64,000 nt of DNA from Cucumis sativus (Eukaryota; Streptophyta; Magnoliopsida; Cucurbitales; Cucurbitaceae): contig NC_026661.2 in NCBI RefSeq assembly GCF_000004075.3, forward strand, positions 21,666,307 through 21,730,306, written 5' to 3'. The notes under the pieces were generated by a model. The model made no database searches and was not told where the DNA came from. It saw only the letters and a list, made by a program, of their open reading frames with translations. The translations under genes were made by a program, and so were the position numbers. Of the stretch, positions 24,801-38,034 are shown piece after piece. Positions within the stretch are counted from its first letter, which is position 1, and the number at the start of each line of letters is the position of its first letter.

Positions 24801-27800
24801 AAGTACCATTCAGTACTATCATCAGTTTTGGTGGGTCTCTGTTAATTAGTAAGAGATTTGCTCATGCCGTGAAGTTGACTACCCAACAATGAAAGAGGGG
24901 GAAATGAAGAGAATAATAATGCAACTGTCCTCAGAAGACGTACGATAGAACAAATGTTCTTTTTCCCAAATTATTATGTAAATTAAAATCAAAATAGGGT
25001 AGAAAATTTAACAGTTGTAGGGCCCTGCCTCTGGAAGTGTCGTAATATTTGATAATAATTCAAGCAATATGGCCATCGATTTGATTCACTTTTTGAGGGA
25101 GTCCTCTCTAATGGTTAAGAGGATCCTTTTCTGGAAGGACTTGAATTTAAGCAGAACTTAAAAGATTACCCCGGCTAAGTTAATTGGGAATTATTTTCTA
25201 CTTAGGTTTTTACTCAGGAGTCAAGTATTTCTAATATACATTAAGAACAGTAAGGCAAGGTCTTACCAATACCAAAAGTACACAGACGAGGAGAGATTTT
25301 ATTTCCACTCTTCAAAGAAGCTTTCACAAGATTACATATTTCTCTCTCGTTATCAACAGAACCATCGGTAATGAGGAAAATGAGGGGAATTGAGTTGCCC
25401 GTTTCAGCCAACATCTTTATAGCCTGTAATAGAATAGCACTGTTAACCAAAATCGCTATGAAGACGCAAAGTGAAAATCAATGTAAAACACGGATTAATT
25501 ACCAGCTAAACATAATTCATTTGGATTAATGATCACAAATATCTCCTAATAGTTGAAAGTTCAAATCCACACATTTGTAATCTTATGTCTCATTTCCCTA
25601 AAAAAACGAACTTCTTAACTCTAGCAATCAAATCCTCCCGGTCCTTGGCTACTGTAATTCTCAATTAAAAGGTAATGTTGTTAATGCTTATGGCTTAAGG
25701 TTACCTGTTCCACTGGAAGCAGGATGTTAGTACCACCATTAGCCACTAAATTAGCGTTAATCCAATCTGTTGCCCTTGTAATTGCTTCCTTGGTTGCTTG
25801 CTCCATCGTTAATGAGAATAATTTAGTGTCTCCATTGAACCCTATTATGTTAAATGCATCTTCAGGATTCAACTGTGAAAGTGATGCAAGCACTGCACGC
25901 TTTGTACTCTCGAGAGGACCATCCTTCATGCTTCCACTTATGTCTATAATAAATACTACTTCCTTTCTGAAAACCTAACAAAGAAACAGAGAGGCGTTAA
26001 AATAGGACCTACCAAATCGATGACACATAATAAATTGTCAGCCAACCGAAGAAAAAAGAAGGGCCTGGACTAAATACTGACCGGAAGAGGTATAAAGATT
26101 GTTAGTTGAGTAACCTAACTAGTACATTTCAGTTTATTTCTCCCAATATAATGCGTTTCAAATTTCTCGATTGACCAAGTAACTGTGAATCTTAGGTTTG
26201 GATTTCCGTTCCAAATTATGCAATGTCCAAATTAACTAAAAATGATAATAAACTAATTAAAAAATAACAAACTTTTGGATTCATTAGACATACATGTATG
26301 TTCATACAGTAATTTATATATAATAATTCCGTTTGAATTTGAGATTCAAATTTTACAAAACAGTAAAAATGAAAATGATTTTACTAAATAGTAAAAATGA
26401 GAAGTGAACAACAATAAACCTGCCGATTGTGATTCTGGCCAGGAAAAATGTATAGACAAAACATCTCTCTTTGATCAAAATCATGAAGAGAAGGCGATTG
26501 GAGGAGTACACCACCAAACAAGTCATTAGGAGAAATCTGCCAAAAGGGTAGAAACCAGACTTAAACAAGCAGCCTTTTGCAACTGGTCAAGTTTTGCGTT
26601 TCTCGGAACCAGAAATTCTTCCAATTTCCTCTAATAGAATACAAAGAAATGATTCTTACTGAGTATGAAAGATCGAAATCCATATTTGACCATGCTGAGA
26701 CCTCTGCGTCATTTGAGAAACTTAAGTTGCCAACTTCGCGTCTTAGTATCTTGAAGGTGATAAAAAAGAAAATTCAGTCATATTCAGTAAATTCTAAAAC
26801 TAATGTCGTATAGTGAAACTTTTGTATTACCTTCATCGGATGGCTTGTATGTTTACATACAACTTCTGAAGAAACACCGGAATTTATATGCAGTAAGATC
26901 TTTTGACTGTTCTTGATTTTTTTGCCAGGAGGAACTAAGTATGCTGGAAAACTGAAAGGTACACTGAGACAGAAGAGATCGTCAAGGTATGGTATTCTCT
27001 GGGACCAATTGATTCGAACCGAAAGTGTACAGCCACCTTCAACCTGGAGCACAATTGTATCTGATTTATCCTTGAGGTAGAACGAACAGCAAATCATGAT
27101 GAAAATCATATGCAGGATTAAAGCGATGTAACCTTGGGAATTTTTAATGTGTATATCCGACGCCCTTTCAGAAACTTTCCATCTTCAGATTTTGTCAGTT
27201 TCTCTATAGCTTCTGCGTCTTCCATGGAAACTAATTCAGTCCGATGAGATGTTCCAGTAACGTCGACTTCAACACCTAGAAGTGAACCCTGTTAGCCACA
27301 ATGTTTTTCTTCAGAACGAAAAACAAAAATGGATAGTGGAAGGATAGGGATTTATGCAGCTCGTCATTGAAACGCAAGTCTCAAAATATTGGAGGAAGAA
27401 TTTAACATTCAACCACTCTTTAACATACTTTCAGGAATACGATCAACAAAGAGAAGCTCTGTTCCGTTTGATTGATGAATTAACCTTCCAGAATCTCAAT
27501 CACATTAACATCAGACTCAAAGCAATTTCAAAATTCAAAACATCACAAAGAATTTTCCAGGTTTACTTTTACGTAGCTACATCTGCAACAAGAATAATTC
27601 CAGAACAACTCACACAAACAATCTCTCACATTCATGCGACGAATCACGACTATAGATTGACCAATACTACCAAAACCAATCAATTCAACCTTTCAATATA
27701 TAACAAAGAAAAAACTCGCTACCTGCTCTCCCATCGGCACCGCAATAAGGCACTCACAGCTTCTCCCCGCCATCACGCAATGCACGCGCCACGTTCCGTT

Positions 27801-28106
27801 AACACAAATGAACGCGGTATCGAAACAGCAATTAATTTCCATAGAAACTCCATTCATATGCAGCGGAATTAACGCCGGCGGTACACAGCGCCCGTGTACG
27901 TAAGGCTGGTAGCTCGGAATGTCCGGATTGTCCACAATTGTCGGTTCCGGTATGACGGCGTACACCATCGGAGCCCTCGGAAGGTAATCCTCCGATACTC
28001 TAGACATCTGGCGAGCTAAAGCCGCCGGCGTCGATCCTTTTCCATAGTAAATTCGCTTTGACAAATGGAGACCGTACTCGACAGAGTTGGAAAACTCGGT
28101 AGCCAT
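21900..28106 (-). CDS. Inter-alpha-trypsin-inhibitor heavy-chain-related protein (VIT + VWA domains, Cys-rich tail)
   Basis: Thirteen coding exons on the minus strand: 27723-28106, 27133-27288, 26831-27043, 26660-26749, 26420-26536, 25705-25974, 25267-25423, 24580-24657, 24031-24131, 23714-23884, 23423-23497, 22966-23070, 21900-22247. Every phase closes to give 754 aa, the size I recall for Arabidopsis At1g19110. An N-terminal region (1-128) precedes a VIT-like beta-rich domain (about 129-265). A VWA domain from about 321 has the metal-site motif DISGS (Asp331, Ser333, Ser335), Thr402 in NGGTN and Asp430 in LITDGS, so the MIDAS looks intact. The last exon codes for FGNLTATAEN and a Cys-rich tail (FCCLCFIKSC, ACCEIFNCCF, CECDCF). 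The biochemical role in plants is not known to me; adhesion or scaffolding is typical of VWA proteins. The largest intron (22248-22965) holds nothing recognisable. Confidence 0.93.
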
Positions 28107-28380
28107 GGGGGATGAAAGTTAGAAGAAATGTGCGGAGAGCGATTTATACAAAGAAGAGAAAGAGAAATTAAGGAAAAGATAAAGTAGATGAAAATAGGAG
28201 CCGTATGGTAGCCATTAATGGGGAGGTGAGATTCAGGTATAAGAGAGCTGGAAGTGAAAAACAGTGACGAAGAAGATGAATATAGTTTATCTTTTATTTT
28301 TCTTCCTTTGTATGATGACAAAAAACGGAGGGAAAATATTGCTTTTTTTAAACATATAAACCAATGGAATTGAACCACGT
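28107..28380 (-). promoter_or_regulatory. Leader/promoter region of the VIT/VWA gene
   Basis: On the minus strand a TATAAAT lies at 28142-28148, only about 35 bases before the ATG. It is therefore either a near-leaderless promoter or not the functional TATA element. A second AT-rich candidate lies near 28350 (TTTATATG). The region between is pyrimidine-rich on the gene strand, consistent with a 5' leader. Confidence 0.35.
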
Positions 28381-30292
28381 GGAATAATGAGAACGTCTTC
28401 GCCGAGTTGATGCGATGCCTGTTGATGAAGTTACGTTCTTAACCTTGGTTAAAATAATATGCTGCGGTATTCATTAAGTCTTTACCGTACGCTTCATTAT
28501 GAGATTCTGCCACGTCACGGTGTAAATTTTGAAATTTTTACCCTTAAGAAAAGTTTGCATTTAGAAAAAGAACTCGTTACCATGTTTTTTTTATATTGCA
28601 AATTTGACAACATTACCCTAATCTAATTTGTTTCTAAATTTATAATTTTAAAAATATAAGTGACAACACTTTTTTTTTCATACTGCGAATATGAAAATAT
28701 GACAAGTAATTTATGATATTATACTACTATCATATGTTCGGGGGTTCGAGCCCCACCTCAAATTTATTGTCTCTATATAATATGTATAAACAAGCCCAAT
28801 TGATACTTAATATTTGTATACAGTTTAGTGGTAACTATGCCAGAGTTTAAGGCTTACTTATGTAGTTACAACTTGAAGCCATTATTCGTAATTTAGAAAA
28901 TGTAGTGACAGAAGTCTTAAAATCATAAAATTTTTGCTATTTTTTAAGACAATGCCACTAAAAATAAAATTAGTTACAACTTTTTTGTGAAAGGTAATTT
29001 TTTTTTGTTAAATATTTTATTTTTTACCATTTTTTTATAATGATATTTTTCTAGAGCATTTTTTTTTTTGAATTAGGAAAATATATTAATATTTATCTAT
29101 TCCCTCTCAAATTATTTTAAATATCGTTTTTCTAATAATTCAAAATGTGATTTAATTGTTTAAAAATATTTGAAATTTAAAAACGTAAAGTAATATCTCA
29201 AATCAACCCTCTTATTCAAAAGGTTAAGCTGAACAGTAATGATAAATTTAAATATATCTAATAATAGTTAAGGTATGTTAAAACGCTCAAACTAAAAATA
29301 AGTATGGTTTTACATTATTTTTTTTTTAGCAATTTAAAAAATAACAAAATAAATTAAAATATCTATAAACTCTAAAATATTTGTTTGGCTTCTATCAATA
29401 AATAATTTATGATAGATTTCTATGACTAACTATAAGAGAGAAAAATATCATCGATTATCATATGTTTGTTATTAATAAAATGTGAAATTTTGTTATAACT
29501 CGTAAATATTTTTTGTCAAGTTTACTATTTTTAACAATTTTTCTTTTCCTTCCTATCATTAACTCAAATAGACATGTATTGAGTAAGATTTACTTTAAAA
29601 AAATAACTTAGGGGAATGAGATTATAAACATACAAAAGGATGAAACGGGTGGAATATTCAAAATCTAAGGCGATAAGGAATTGAGAAATATTTTATTTCT
29701 GGGTAGAAAATATAAAAAAGAGAAATAGATGCATTGATTGTCAATGGGCTACATGTCATTCAATCAAGGGATGTGATTCTTAATTTCAGCTCCAAGTCAA
29801 TTATTGTTTTATATTGTGACATTACACACATCAAGCAACTTATAGATGCCAATTTCATTTTTATTCTTGTTCATTACTATATATTATATCCATATAGAAG
29901 CATACATACATTTTTTTTTCTTACAATGTCAACTATTCCCTCTCTATATACAGGGGGACATATGGGATTTTGAGAACTTAATTGTAAGTGTTTTACTTGT
30001 GATAGTTGTTAAAAATGGTCATCGTTGATACTGTTTTTGAGATGGATCATTTGAGCTTCGTTTATCAAAATTTGTCTAATAAAATGAAATTGAGATCTGA
30101 TTAAGATTAGTAAACCTATTTATTTTCAGATTAAAATTTATATATAATTTATTGTTAGGGATAATATGTTTTGAAAAGTAGTGTACTATTTTTTAATAAA
30201 GTTTTGGAGAATGTGCTATTTTCAAAATCTTTGACATTAGTGATAATGGCTAACATAATCTTATGGACAATGATTGCAATGCAAATAATTAA

Positions 30293-30310
30293 TTAATAAT
30301 AATAATAATA
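30293..30310. repeat. (AAT)n microsatellite
   Basis: Six uninterrupted TAA-type triplets directly follow an ATTAATTAAT stretch. A simple sequence repeat, probably length-variable. Confidence 0.8.
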
Positions 30311-30362
30311 TTTAAACTTGTAAGATATACAAAAATACAACTTGGTGTATTTTCGTCAATTT

Positions 30363-30381
30363 TATATATATATATATATAT
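30363..30381. repeat. (TA)n microsatellite
   Basis: About nine uninterrupted TA units in AT-rich surroundings. A simple sequence repeat, probably length-variable. Confidence 0.85.
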
Positions 30382-30607
30382 TTTGTTGGAAAGTAGATTA
30401 TTTGTATAGATTGTTTATAAAGTAAACCTATAATTGCTTAACAATGTATAAAATAGTAAACTTTTGAAAGTAATGCAAATAAAAACAAAAAAATAAAATT
30501 TATTGAAATTGTGAAATTGAATACGAGAGAAATATTTGTTTAAGAAAAATAATTTTTTATTTAAACTAGTTTTTAAGACTATTTATTTTCAAAATTTAAA
30601 AATAAAT

Positions 30608-30642
30608 GTACTAAAAATAGTGTTTTAACCTATTTTTAGTAC
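30608..30642. repeat. Perfect 13-bp inverted repeat (hairpin)
   Basis: Left arm gtactaaaaatag (30608-30620), 9-base loop, right arm ctatttttagtac (30630-30642). It could be a small palindromic repeat or part of a decayed MITE; no flanking target duplication was seen. Confidence 0.75.
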
Positions 30643-33566
30643 GTTTACCGAGAATAATGTAAATTTCATTTTATGTAAATAAATTGTCAAAAATAGTTAA
30701 CTTGTTTACGGTGATAGAAGTCTATAATAGAATCCACAATTAATTGTAACTATTTTAATTTATTTTGTTATTTTAAAAAATGTATCATACATATATAAAT
30801 AAATAATAAATTCGGCCAAAACGAGCTTAACTTCATTATTATGAGTAAGTCTTTTATTTCTACATATCTGCCATGAAATTGTTTTATAGAAAATGGTTTA
30901 TTTTATTTTATTTAATCAATAGACCGTTTTAACTCTCAAAAACATACATCTATAATGTCCACCAAATATATATATATATATCATCAAATTCGTGCCAACA
31001 TAGAAATATCAATTTCTATTAATAGAGTGATGGAAGAAACTATATATTAAAAGTACCTTTTTACTAAGCATACAAAAAGTCAACACATCAAACCACATAT
31101 ATATATATTTTGAAGGACATCCTTGTTGGACTAAAAGTGGCCACAAATTAATCATATGTTATACTTACAAGTTGCATACATACATATTATATATATATAA
31201 AGATAAGATTATGTAGCACCCCATACATGCATTAGCATTAGGACCACCCTTTCTATCTTCTATATTTGTATATAGATACGTGGATATGATGTAGTCTTAT
31301 CGTAGAGGACCTTTATTGTGATCTTGATCTACCAACATCTACATTTTGTTTCGACTACTTGAAACACCGAAAATACTTTTATGGCTTGTTTGGTCGACAA
31401 TAATCCACACTCTACTTTAGATTTTTAGATTTATATATGAGTTTGGAAAATAGTTGAAATCTATATATGAAAATTGTTTCTTTCATTGCTACTATGTTCT
31501 TAAAATAAAACAATATATTTATACTCATTCTATTTTATATTTTAAAATTTAAACATATTTAACAAATAATTTAATTATATTTTTTAAATTACTGTTTCTT
31601 TTTTATTATTAATATATGATCCAATTAGTATAAATATCAAAGAAAAAAAGTTATGTTCGTAAAATAAAACATAATATCAATTGAGTTATGTTCGTTTTGA
31701 TTCGTTGGAATTGAGATTTCCATACTACAAAATAAAATTATTAAATTTTAAAATTAATTTGTTAGTTTACAAACAAACACAATATATATTTACTTATTAA
31801 TTAAAATTTTGTTATATAGTCGAGGCTATATAGTAAAACAATAGGTATGAAGTTTAAATCATCTATTTTCGAACTTGTACTAATTTTTGTCAACACAAAC
31901 TTAGCTTAATTGATGTATGTGTAGTTTTTCGATGACAACAAGTTATGATTTCCAATATTTCCTTCCAAGTGGTACATTAAACACATTTTTAATATATATT
32001 TATAAGGCAATATCATATAGATTTATGTTGGGGAAGAAATGGATATTTTGTGTTCAATCAAATCAATAATTGGGTATTCTATATTTATGATACTCCATTG
32101 AAAATTTTACCATCCCAACAAAAAAAAAAAAAAACACATAAATGCTTCCTATCAATTTATATAGTTAAACGTTACCATCAATATTGGAAAATAACCAACA
32201 AAAAAAATGACAATACTCACTTCAACCCTCAAACAAACAAATTAAAACAACACTGATAATATTTTTAAAATTTATAGTAAATAAATATTATAAATAACAA
32301 AAGTACTTAAAATAGTCGTACTAAAATTAAACATTAAAGTTTACTAACACACCTACGACTCAAATAAAACATAGCTCAAATAATAATTAACACGAACGCC
32401 TAAAAACAAACAAATTACAAATCCTAATTATTTTATCAAACTATAAAAACAACGTCAATATATAATTAAAGACCGTTAAAGACGTTATTGTTAAATTATA
32501 AATCAAAATACTGTAACATCTACGCTATGGTATTTGATCATTTGAAACAGAAAACAATAGACCAATAACGTACTATGTAAATTATTACGATCTAAAGTTT
32601 GAATGGTTTCTTTAATTAATTAACATTTATCATTTTAATTAAACAGAAACCACAGCCTGAATTAAATGACAATAATTAATTAAACGCTTTGACTCCGATC
32701 AAATAATTGAGTGAAAGCGTGAACTCGGAAATCGAGAGTAGGCAGGGCCGCATGGGATTATAGCCGTAAGAAGAGATTAAAGAAAATGAAAAAGTGTGAA
32801 GGAATAATTAATTAAAAAAAGTCTCCCACTTTAATAAAACACAACTCTACGTCTAATCTTTGTCTCCTTCTTTTAACAAACAATAATGACTATTAGCCCA
32901 CCATTAACATGGCCTTCTCTTTTCTCTTTAGGGTTTAACTTTTATTTACACCAAATAATTTTACTATTGAAATTTTGTTTCAATTTCATTTTTAAATTTT
33001 AATATTTATATTTTTAATCTAATTTTTTATTAAATACTTATTTCAAGAATTGCATTAGATGACAAAACATTTTAAAAAATAAAGTCTAGGGAAATTGACA
33101 CTTTTTGTTTCATATTCAAATATGGTAAAATTAATAATATCACACCGCTCTCAATTTTTTAATTTGTTATTTTTATAATTTAAAATTTTACTTCTCAAAT
33201 AATTAATATTTATGAAAAACTTCACGTTAAGAAATTAATCACGGTTAAGTACGTTTACATAATAGAAAAATAATAATTTATATTTCAAGCATTGAGACAT
33301 TTCAATACTTTTAGATTAAAAATCAAATCAATAAACATTTTGTACTCACATTATTGTGTTTTCTTGCTTACTTTTATGGTAATGATATTTTTTTTATAAT
33401 ATAATAAAAATGTCAATACATGTCTCCATCAAATTCAAATGTCCACATAAACAAAAAGAAAAAGAAAAGTAATAAATGCAAATTATACCGATAAGAGTGT
33501 GAACAAATTGAAAGATTAAAAAGTAGAAAGAATTAAAATACATTAAAACTATTAATAAAGTGGCGA

Positions 33567-33908
33567 CTAATTGGCAATGGTGCAGATTAGCGTTGGCAAT
33601 CGTGTAGAAGAAGGACCATGGCGGTCCCATTCTGGCGGTCCACCAGTGGATGGTATGACCGAGAGTTTAGAAGTTTCTTCAGCATGGGGCGTCGGATGGG
33701 GAGGGAATCGTAGGACCATCGTTGTAACAAGTCCACGTGATTGCAACCCGGAGAAAAGGATTCGGCTTGACAAAGAGATGGCTACGGAAATAAATGCAAA
33801 TGCGACGTCGTAAAGGGACCAAAAACATAAAAACTCGACAAAAACGACTGTGGATCGTATAAGCTCACGTCGCCTTTTTGCGATACTGCCAACTAGTAAG
33901 AGCCACAT
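33567..33908 (-). CDS. Doubtful small gene: predicted membrane protein of 113 aa, unrecognised
   Basis: The ATG at 33908 opens a 113-aa frame in a block clearly richer in GC than the surrounding kilobases. The product starts MWLLLVGSIAKRRRELIRST. A hydrophobic stretch with one Asp follows (about residues 20-45: VVFVEFLCFWSLYDVAF, then AFISVAISL), and then a Pro-rich hydrophilic C-terminal half (RFPPHPTPHAEE, GGPPEWDRHGPSS). A TATATATATAAAAAG string lies just upstream at about 33935-33950 in the right orientation. I do not recognise a family. The plus strand of the same block also has an open frame of 78 aa (33577-33813), so coding strand and reality are both uncertain. It may be a lineage-specific gene, a pseudogene or chance. 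Confidence 0.35.
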   Translation of the reverse strand: MWLLLVGSIAKRRRELIRSTVVFVEFLCFWSLYDVAFAFISVAISLSSRILFSGLQSRGLVTTMVLRFPPHPTPHAEETSKLSVIPSTGGPPEWDRHGPSSTRLPTLICTIAN

Positions 33909-36900
33909 CAATTATGGCTTACGAGGAGATTTCTTTTTATATATATATACACATCAACATTTTACCCATTTTTTAATACTATACAAATTATTGAAATCAT
34001 TTGAACCACTAATACATTTATGTTAATTGGAGTTGTTTGTCTATTTAAAAAAAAGTATTAGATTAAAATATTATATACTTTAATTTTAGTCTCTATAATT
34101 TTTTAATTTAATATTTATTGATAGTTGTTGCTAGTTTATTGATTTATTGTGTATTAAAAAGCTATCTATTAGCATTTTCATTCTAAAGTTTGATAACATA
34201 TTAATGTGTCATATCTACGTGCATAAAATTATTGTTATTGGTTTCTTTTTATAGAAATTAATTTAAGTGGAATAAATGGAAGCTTTATTAATAATACAAA
34301 TTTTTTTTACTTAAATTGCAAGTCACTTTAGTACATGAACCAAGATGTTATTTAATTTTAATTTAAATAATATTCATTATAAGTGATTTGGACTAAATAC
34401 TACGATGGATAACCAGTGCAAATAGTTAAAATAAAATCAACAAAAATGCTCGATCTCAACCAAGTTCAAAATTGAGCCTTAAATACCAAATGTCCAACGA
34501 GGCATGTTGCCTCAACTCAAAAATTTGTCTAAGCCATAATATGGCTTAAGGTAGATGTTTGACTATGGCTATGACAAATAAGAAACCAAATACGTCTTTC
34601 TTAAATTAGTAGGTTATCTTATTTCCATGAAGGAATTTTGAAACCCTACACAACAATCTAGGTTAAATTTTTTTATAAATATACATTATCGCTTTTCTAC
34701 TATTCTCCACCTTAGACCAGCATACAATCCTCTTTCTAATGCTTTACAGATTATTTATTTTTTCAGGTACAAATTTATCATTAATGTTACGAGAAAGTTA
34801 GATACATTTTTTCATTATTCAAGATCCAACCTCAATAGTGGCATGAATGATAGTAATGATTAAATATGTGGAATATCTCGATATTCGCTGTAACAAAATA
34901 AAAATGAAATTTGCTACTTTAATTTGGTTGTTTGATGGGTTAGTTAAGGCCATTTTTCACGTGAATGTATTGCTACTTGTTGGTCTTCCCCTTAATTATT
35001 GTACAAATTGTCCTATGAAGTTTCCCCTAACTTTGTTTTTTTTATTGATTTTACATTTGTCTACTTTTCTTTCAAACTAAAGAAAAAAAAGGGTCACTTT
35101 TTTATTTTGGAATTTATTTTCTTTATGTTCTCACTAATGAAAATCGTGTTTTATTGGTAAAGTGAATTATTTGAACTCTATACTGTCCCTTTTTCATGGT
35201 TGTTATAAAAATAGTTCAAATCAATTTATTTTCCTATTCAAAGTGAATTCAAACCATAACTTTAATGGTTTGGAAATTATTTTTAATAATATAAATATTA
35301 AATATCGAGGATTTCACGTTGGAAAAATTAAAGACACACTATATTTAAAACAAATAAGTTACTATTTTAATTGATAACCGGCGTTGAGATGAAAACTCTT
35401 ACTACCAAATATGATATCATAGTCCATAAAGCATAAATGAGTATATTAATTCTAAAAAAACAATATTGGGATTTGGTCAAGATTGATAAACCATCGAGAT
35501 TCCTACATTGAAAAAAATCAAGAAGGACTTCCATTCTTTATAAGATAAGATTTTGAGCGCTTGCAAAAATAGAAAAAAAATCATGATAATATGACTCATG
35601 TCACTATGTTTTCTAAAGTCTAAAAGTATCAAATTATTATTTGTCATATTTGTCATATTCACAATATGCAAAAAGAGAAAAAAAGTGTTGTGGACTGTTT
35701 TTGTTGTATGATGTAATTTCTCGTAAATATTTGAAATATAAAATTAAACATCAAATTCATTTCATTTGATTAAAAGAGAAATAAAATAGTAATTTCAAAC
35801 ATTATTAAATTGAAGAATTTTATTTTTCAAATAGAACGATAGTGATATGAAAAAAAGAATAATAAATCGCAAAGAAGAATAAGAAAGAAAACATAAAAAA
35901 AAAACTGCAGTTTTTTTTTAAATTGTTATAATGAGTCTTAAATACAACTCCCTTTATTATTTCCATCTAGATTTATTATATATATATGAGATAGGATTCC
36001 AATTGGACCTAGCTTGTTCATTGGCTGGTCTACAAACAAAATTAAATATATTTTTCATAATTAATAATACTATATCACAACCAACTCCACAATTAAAAAA
36101 CAATTTCTTTTTCAAAAAAAGTTTTCCACATTATTTTATTTAACCTTTTTGCTTTTCGAAACAATTTGCTCATATTCCTTTAACACCATAACAGAAGCAA
36201 TGGTACAGCCTAATTAACCTGTATACTCTTTGGAAAAAGAAAAAAAAATCACATTTTATATACAATAACAAAAATTTGATAATAGAAATTAATATACTTT
36301 TATCATTTTAAAAAAATTTGCCAAGAATTTGGTCAAATTTTTGCTGAGTAAAGATATAATTAAATTTATCTTTTCAGTTCCAAATCTAAATGTCCATTTA
36401 TAAAGTTAATAATTGTTGTGCTCACATATGTGTATGGATAAGATGGTCAATGGGTCATTTTCAGTCTAAATTACTCCAAGCATTGATTTTAGGGTTTGTT
36501 TGACAACAGAAAAGCTACTTCTTTTGTCACTATATATTTGATATGGAAATACCAAACTTTCTGCCAATTTTGACCAACCACTCATTTTGATCATTAATAA
36601 TAAAATATCAAAATGTTAATAATATTGTTTTCATTTTTTGGTTTGTTCAATTTTAGTATTTGTGCAGTGGATCGAAAATGTCTTTGAAAAAATCTTGTAT
36701 TTAATCTATCTTAACTAATTTTTGTTAAAATTGATCGAATTGTTTACGAAAAATTTTCTATACAAAAACATAATACAATAATATATTTTTGAAATGAAAG
36801 TTATATTAAATAATAAAATTTCTAAAAATACTTATAAATATAGTAAAATATCACTCATATATTTGCGATAGACCTAGTAACTACAATACGTGTTTATCAT

Positions 36901-37539
36901 AATGTAGTAAAATATTAAAACTATTTATAAAAGGAATTTAATTATAATCTATTTAATTTTTTTTTTTGCTACTTTTTATAAATAGTTTTTGTCTTATTCA
37001 TACCCAAAAAAGCCCTAAATAAATAAGGAAACTAACTTGAGAAAAAAAAATGAAAAACTCTCTCCATTTATTTTGTATCAACCAAAAAAAGGATAACTAA
37101 CATAGAACGAATTTTCATCTCCAAATTACCAATAATAATATATTAGCCTAATATGAGTGACCTTGAAAAGAAAAACAATTATCATAAATAAAGGGTAAGA
37201 AGTATGAGGTGTTGTTGTTTGATATTGATATGATATGACATGACATTTGGTCACAAATAACCCCAAATTTATACTCTTTTCTCCTTCTAGGTTAGGTCTC
37301 TATTTGTCACATGCTCATTTATTTTATTGCTTTGTTTCAATGAACCTCTATTATTACTCTTATGTTGTTTGTTGCTTTTTTCTTGACCTATGTGTCACAA
37401 ATGGGGTCATTTGTATTTAATTCCATGCCCCCATTCAAATCACCACAGTTATGGTTTCGAAAAGGATTCCTAACATTTTCTTTTCCACGAATTTTAATCG
37501 TGATTTGTATTTGAAAGGTTTTATTTTACCTAACCCGTT

Positions 37540-38034
37540 TTAGAGGAACCGTAGAGTCTTTTTCAGGATGTGAAATGTAATGGGATTTATGGGTTTTGGC
37601 TCTAATTTATGATTCTATTATGTTAGAATAACAAACCCTTTCAAAACATGAAATGTCATATTGATGGGTTTTGGCTATGATTTATGCTCATTCTACTTAC
37701 ATTTCATTTCCATTGTTTTCACGTTGTACAACCTCGTGAACAACTGTTTCAATACCTCTGTCGTAATCTTTATCTCCAATAGGTTTGATAGTCTCCAAAA
37801 TAAGTCATAGGTTTGTTTTAGAGGAAAGGTAGAGTCGTTTTCAAAATGCGAAATCTAATGGGTTGTATTTCTAAGTCGACGTTTCGATTATGAGTTTTGG
37901 TAACTCCAATTTATGATTATATTAAATTTCATTTCCACTGTTTTCACGTTTCACAATCTCATGAACGACTGTTTCAATAACTTTATCGTAATATTTATTT
38001 CCAATAGTCTTAATAGTCTCCAAAATAAGTCATA
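37540..38034. repeat. Diverged direct duplication, about 225-280-bp period
   Basis: Unit 1 starts ttagaggaaccgtagagtct near 37540 and unit 2 starts ttagaggaaaggtagagtcg near 37818. Both continue through a GAAAT(G/C)TAATGGG segment and a CATTTCATTTCCA(T/C)TGTTTT segment, and both end TAGTCTCCAAAATAAGTCAT (near 37809 and 38034). Unit 1 is longer because of an extra internal copy of its gggttttggct part. Confidence 0.7.

Larger units (their letters stand above)
28381..33566. other. Gene-poor, extremely AT-rich spacer
   Basis: No credible gene was found. It contains a B-box-like string (ggggttcgagccccacctca, near 28740) without the rest of a tRNA, (AAT)n at 30293-30310, (TA)n at 30363-30381, a perfect hairpin at 30608-30642, and fragments of a dispersed repeat with the motif GATAGAAGTCTAT (near 30712). 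Otherwise it is low-complexity A/T sequence. Confidence 0.5.

Noticed and set aside
28735..28760. tRNA-like string ggttcgagcccc
   Set aside because: Only a T-loop/B-box-like piece is present; no acceptor stem, D-arm or anticodon arm can be folded upstream.
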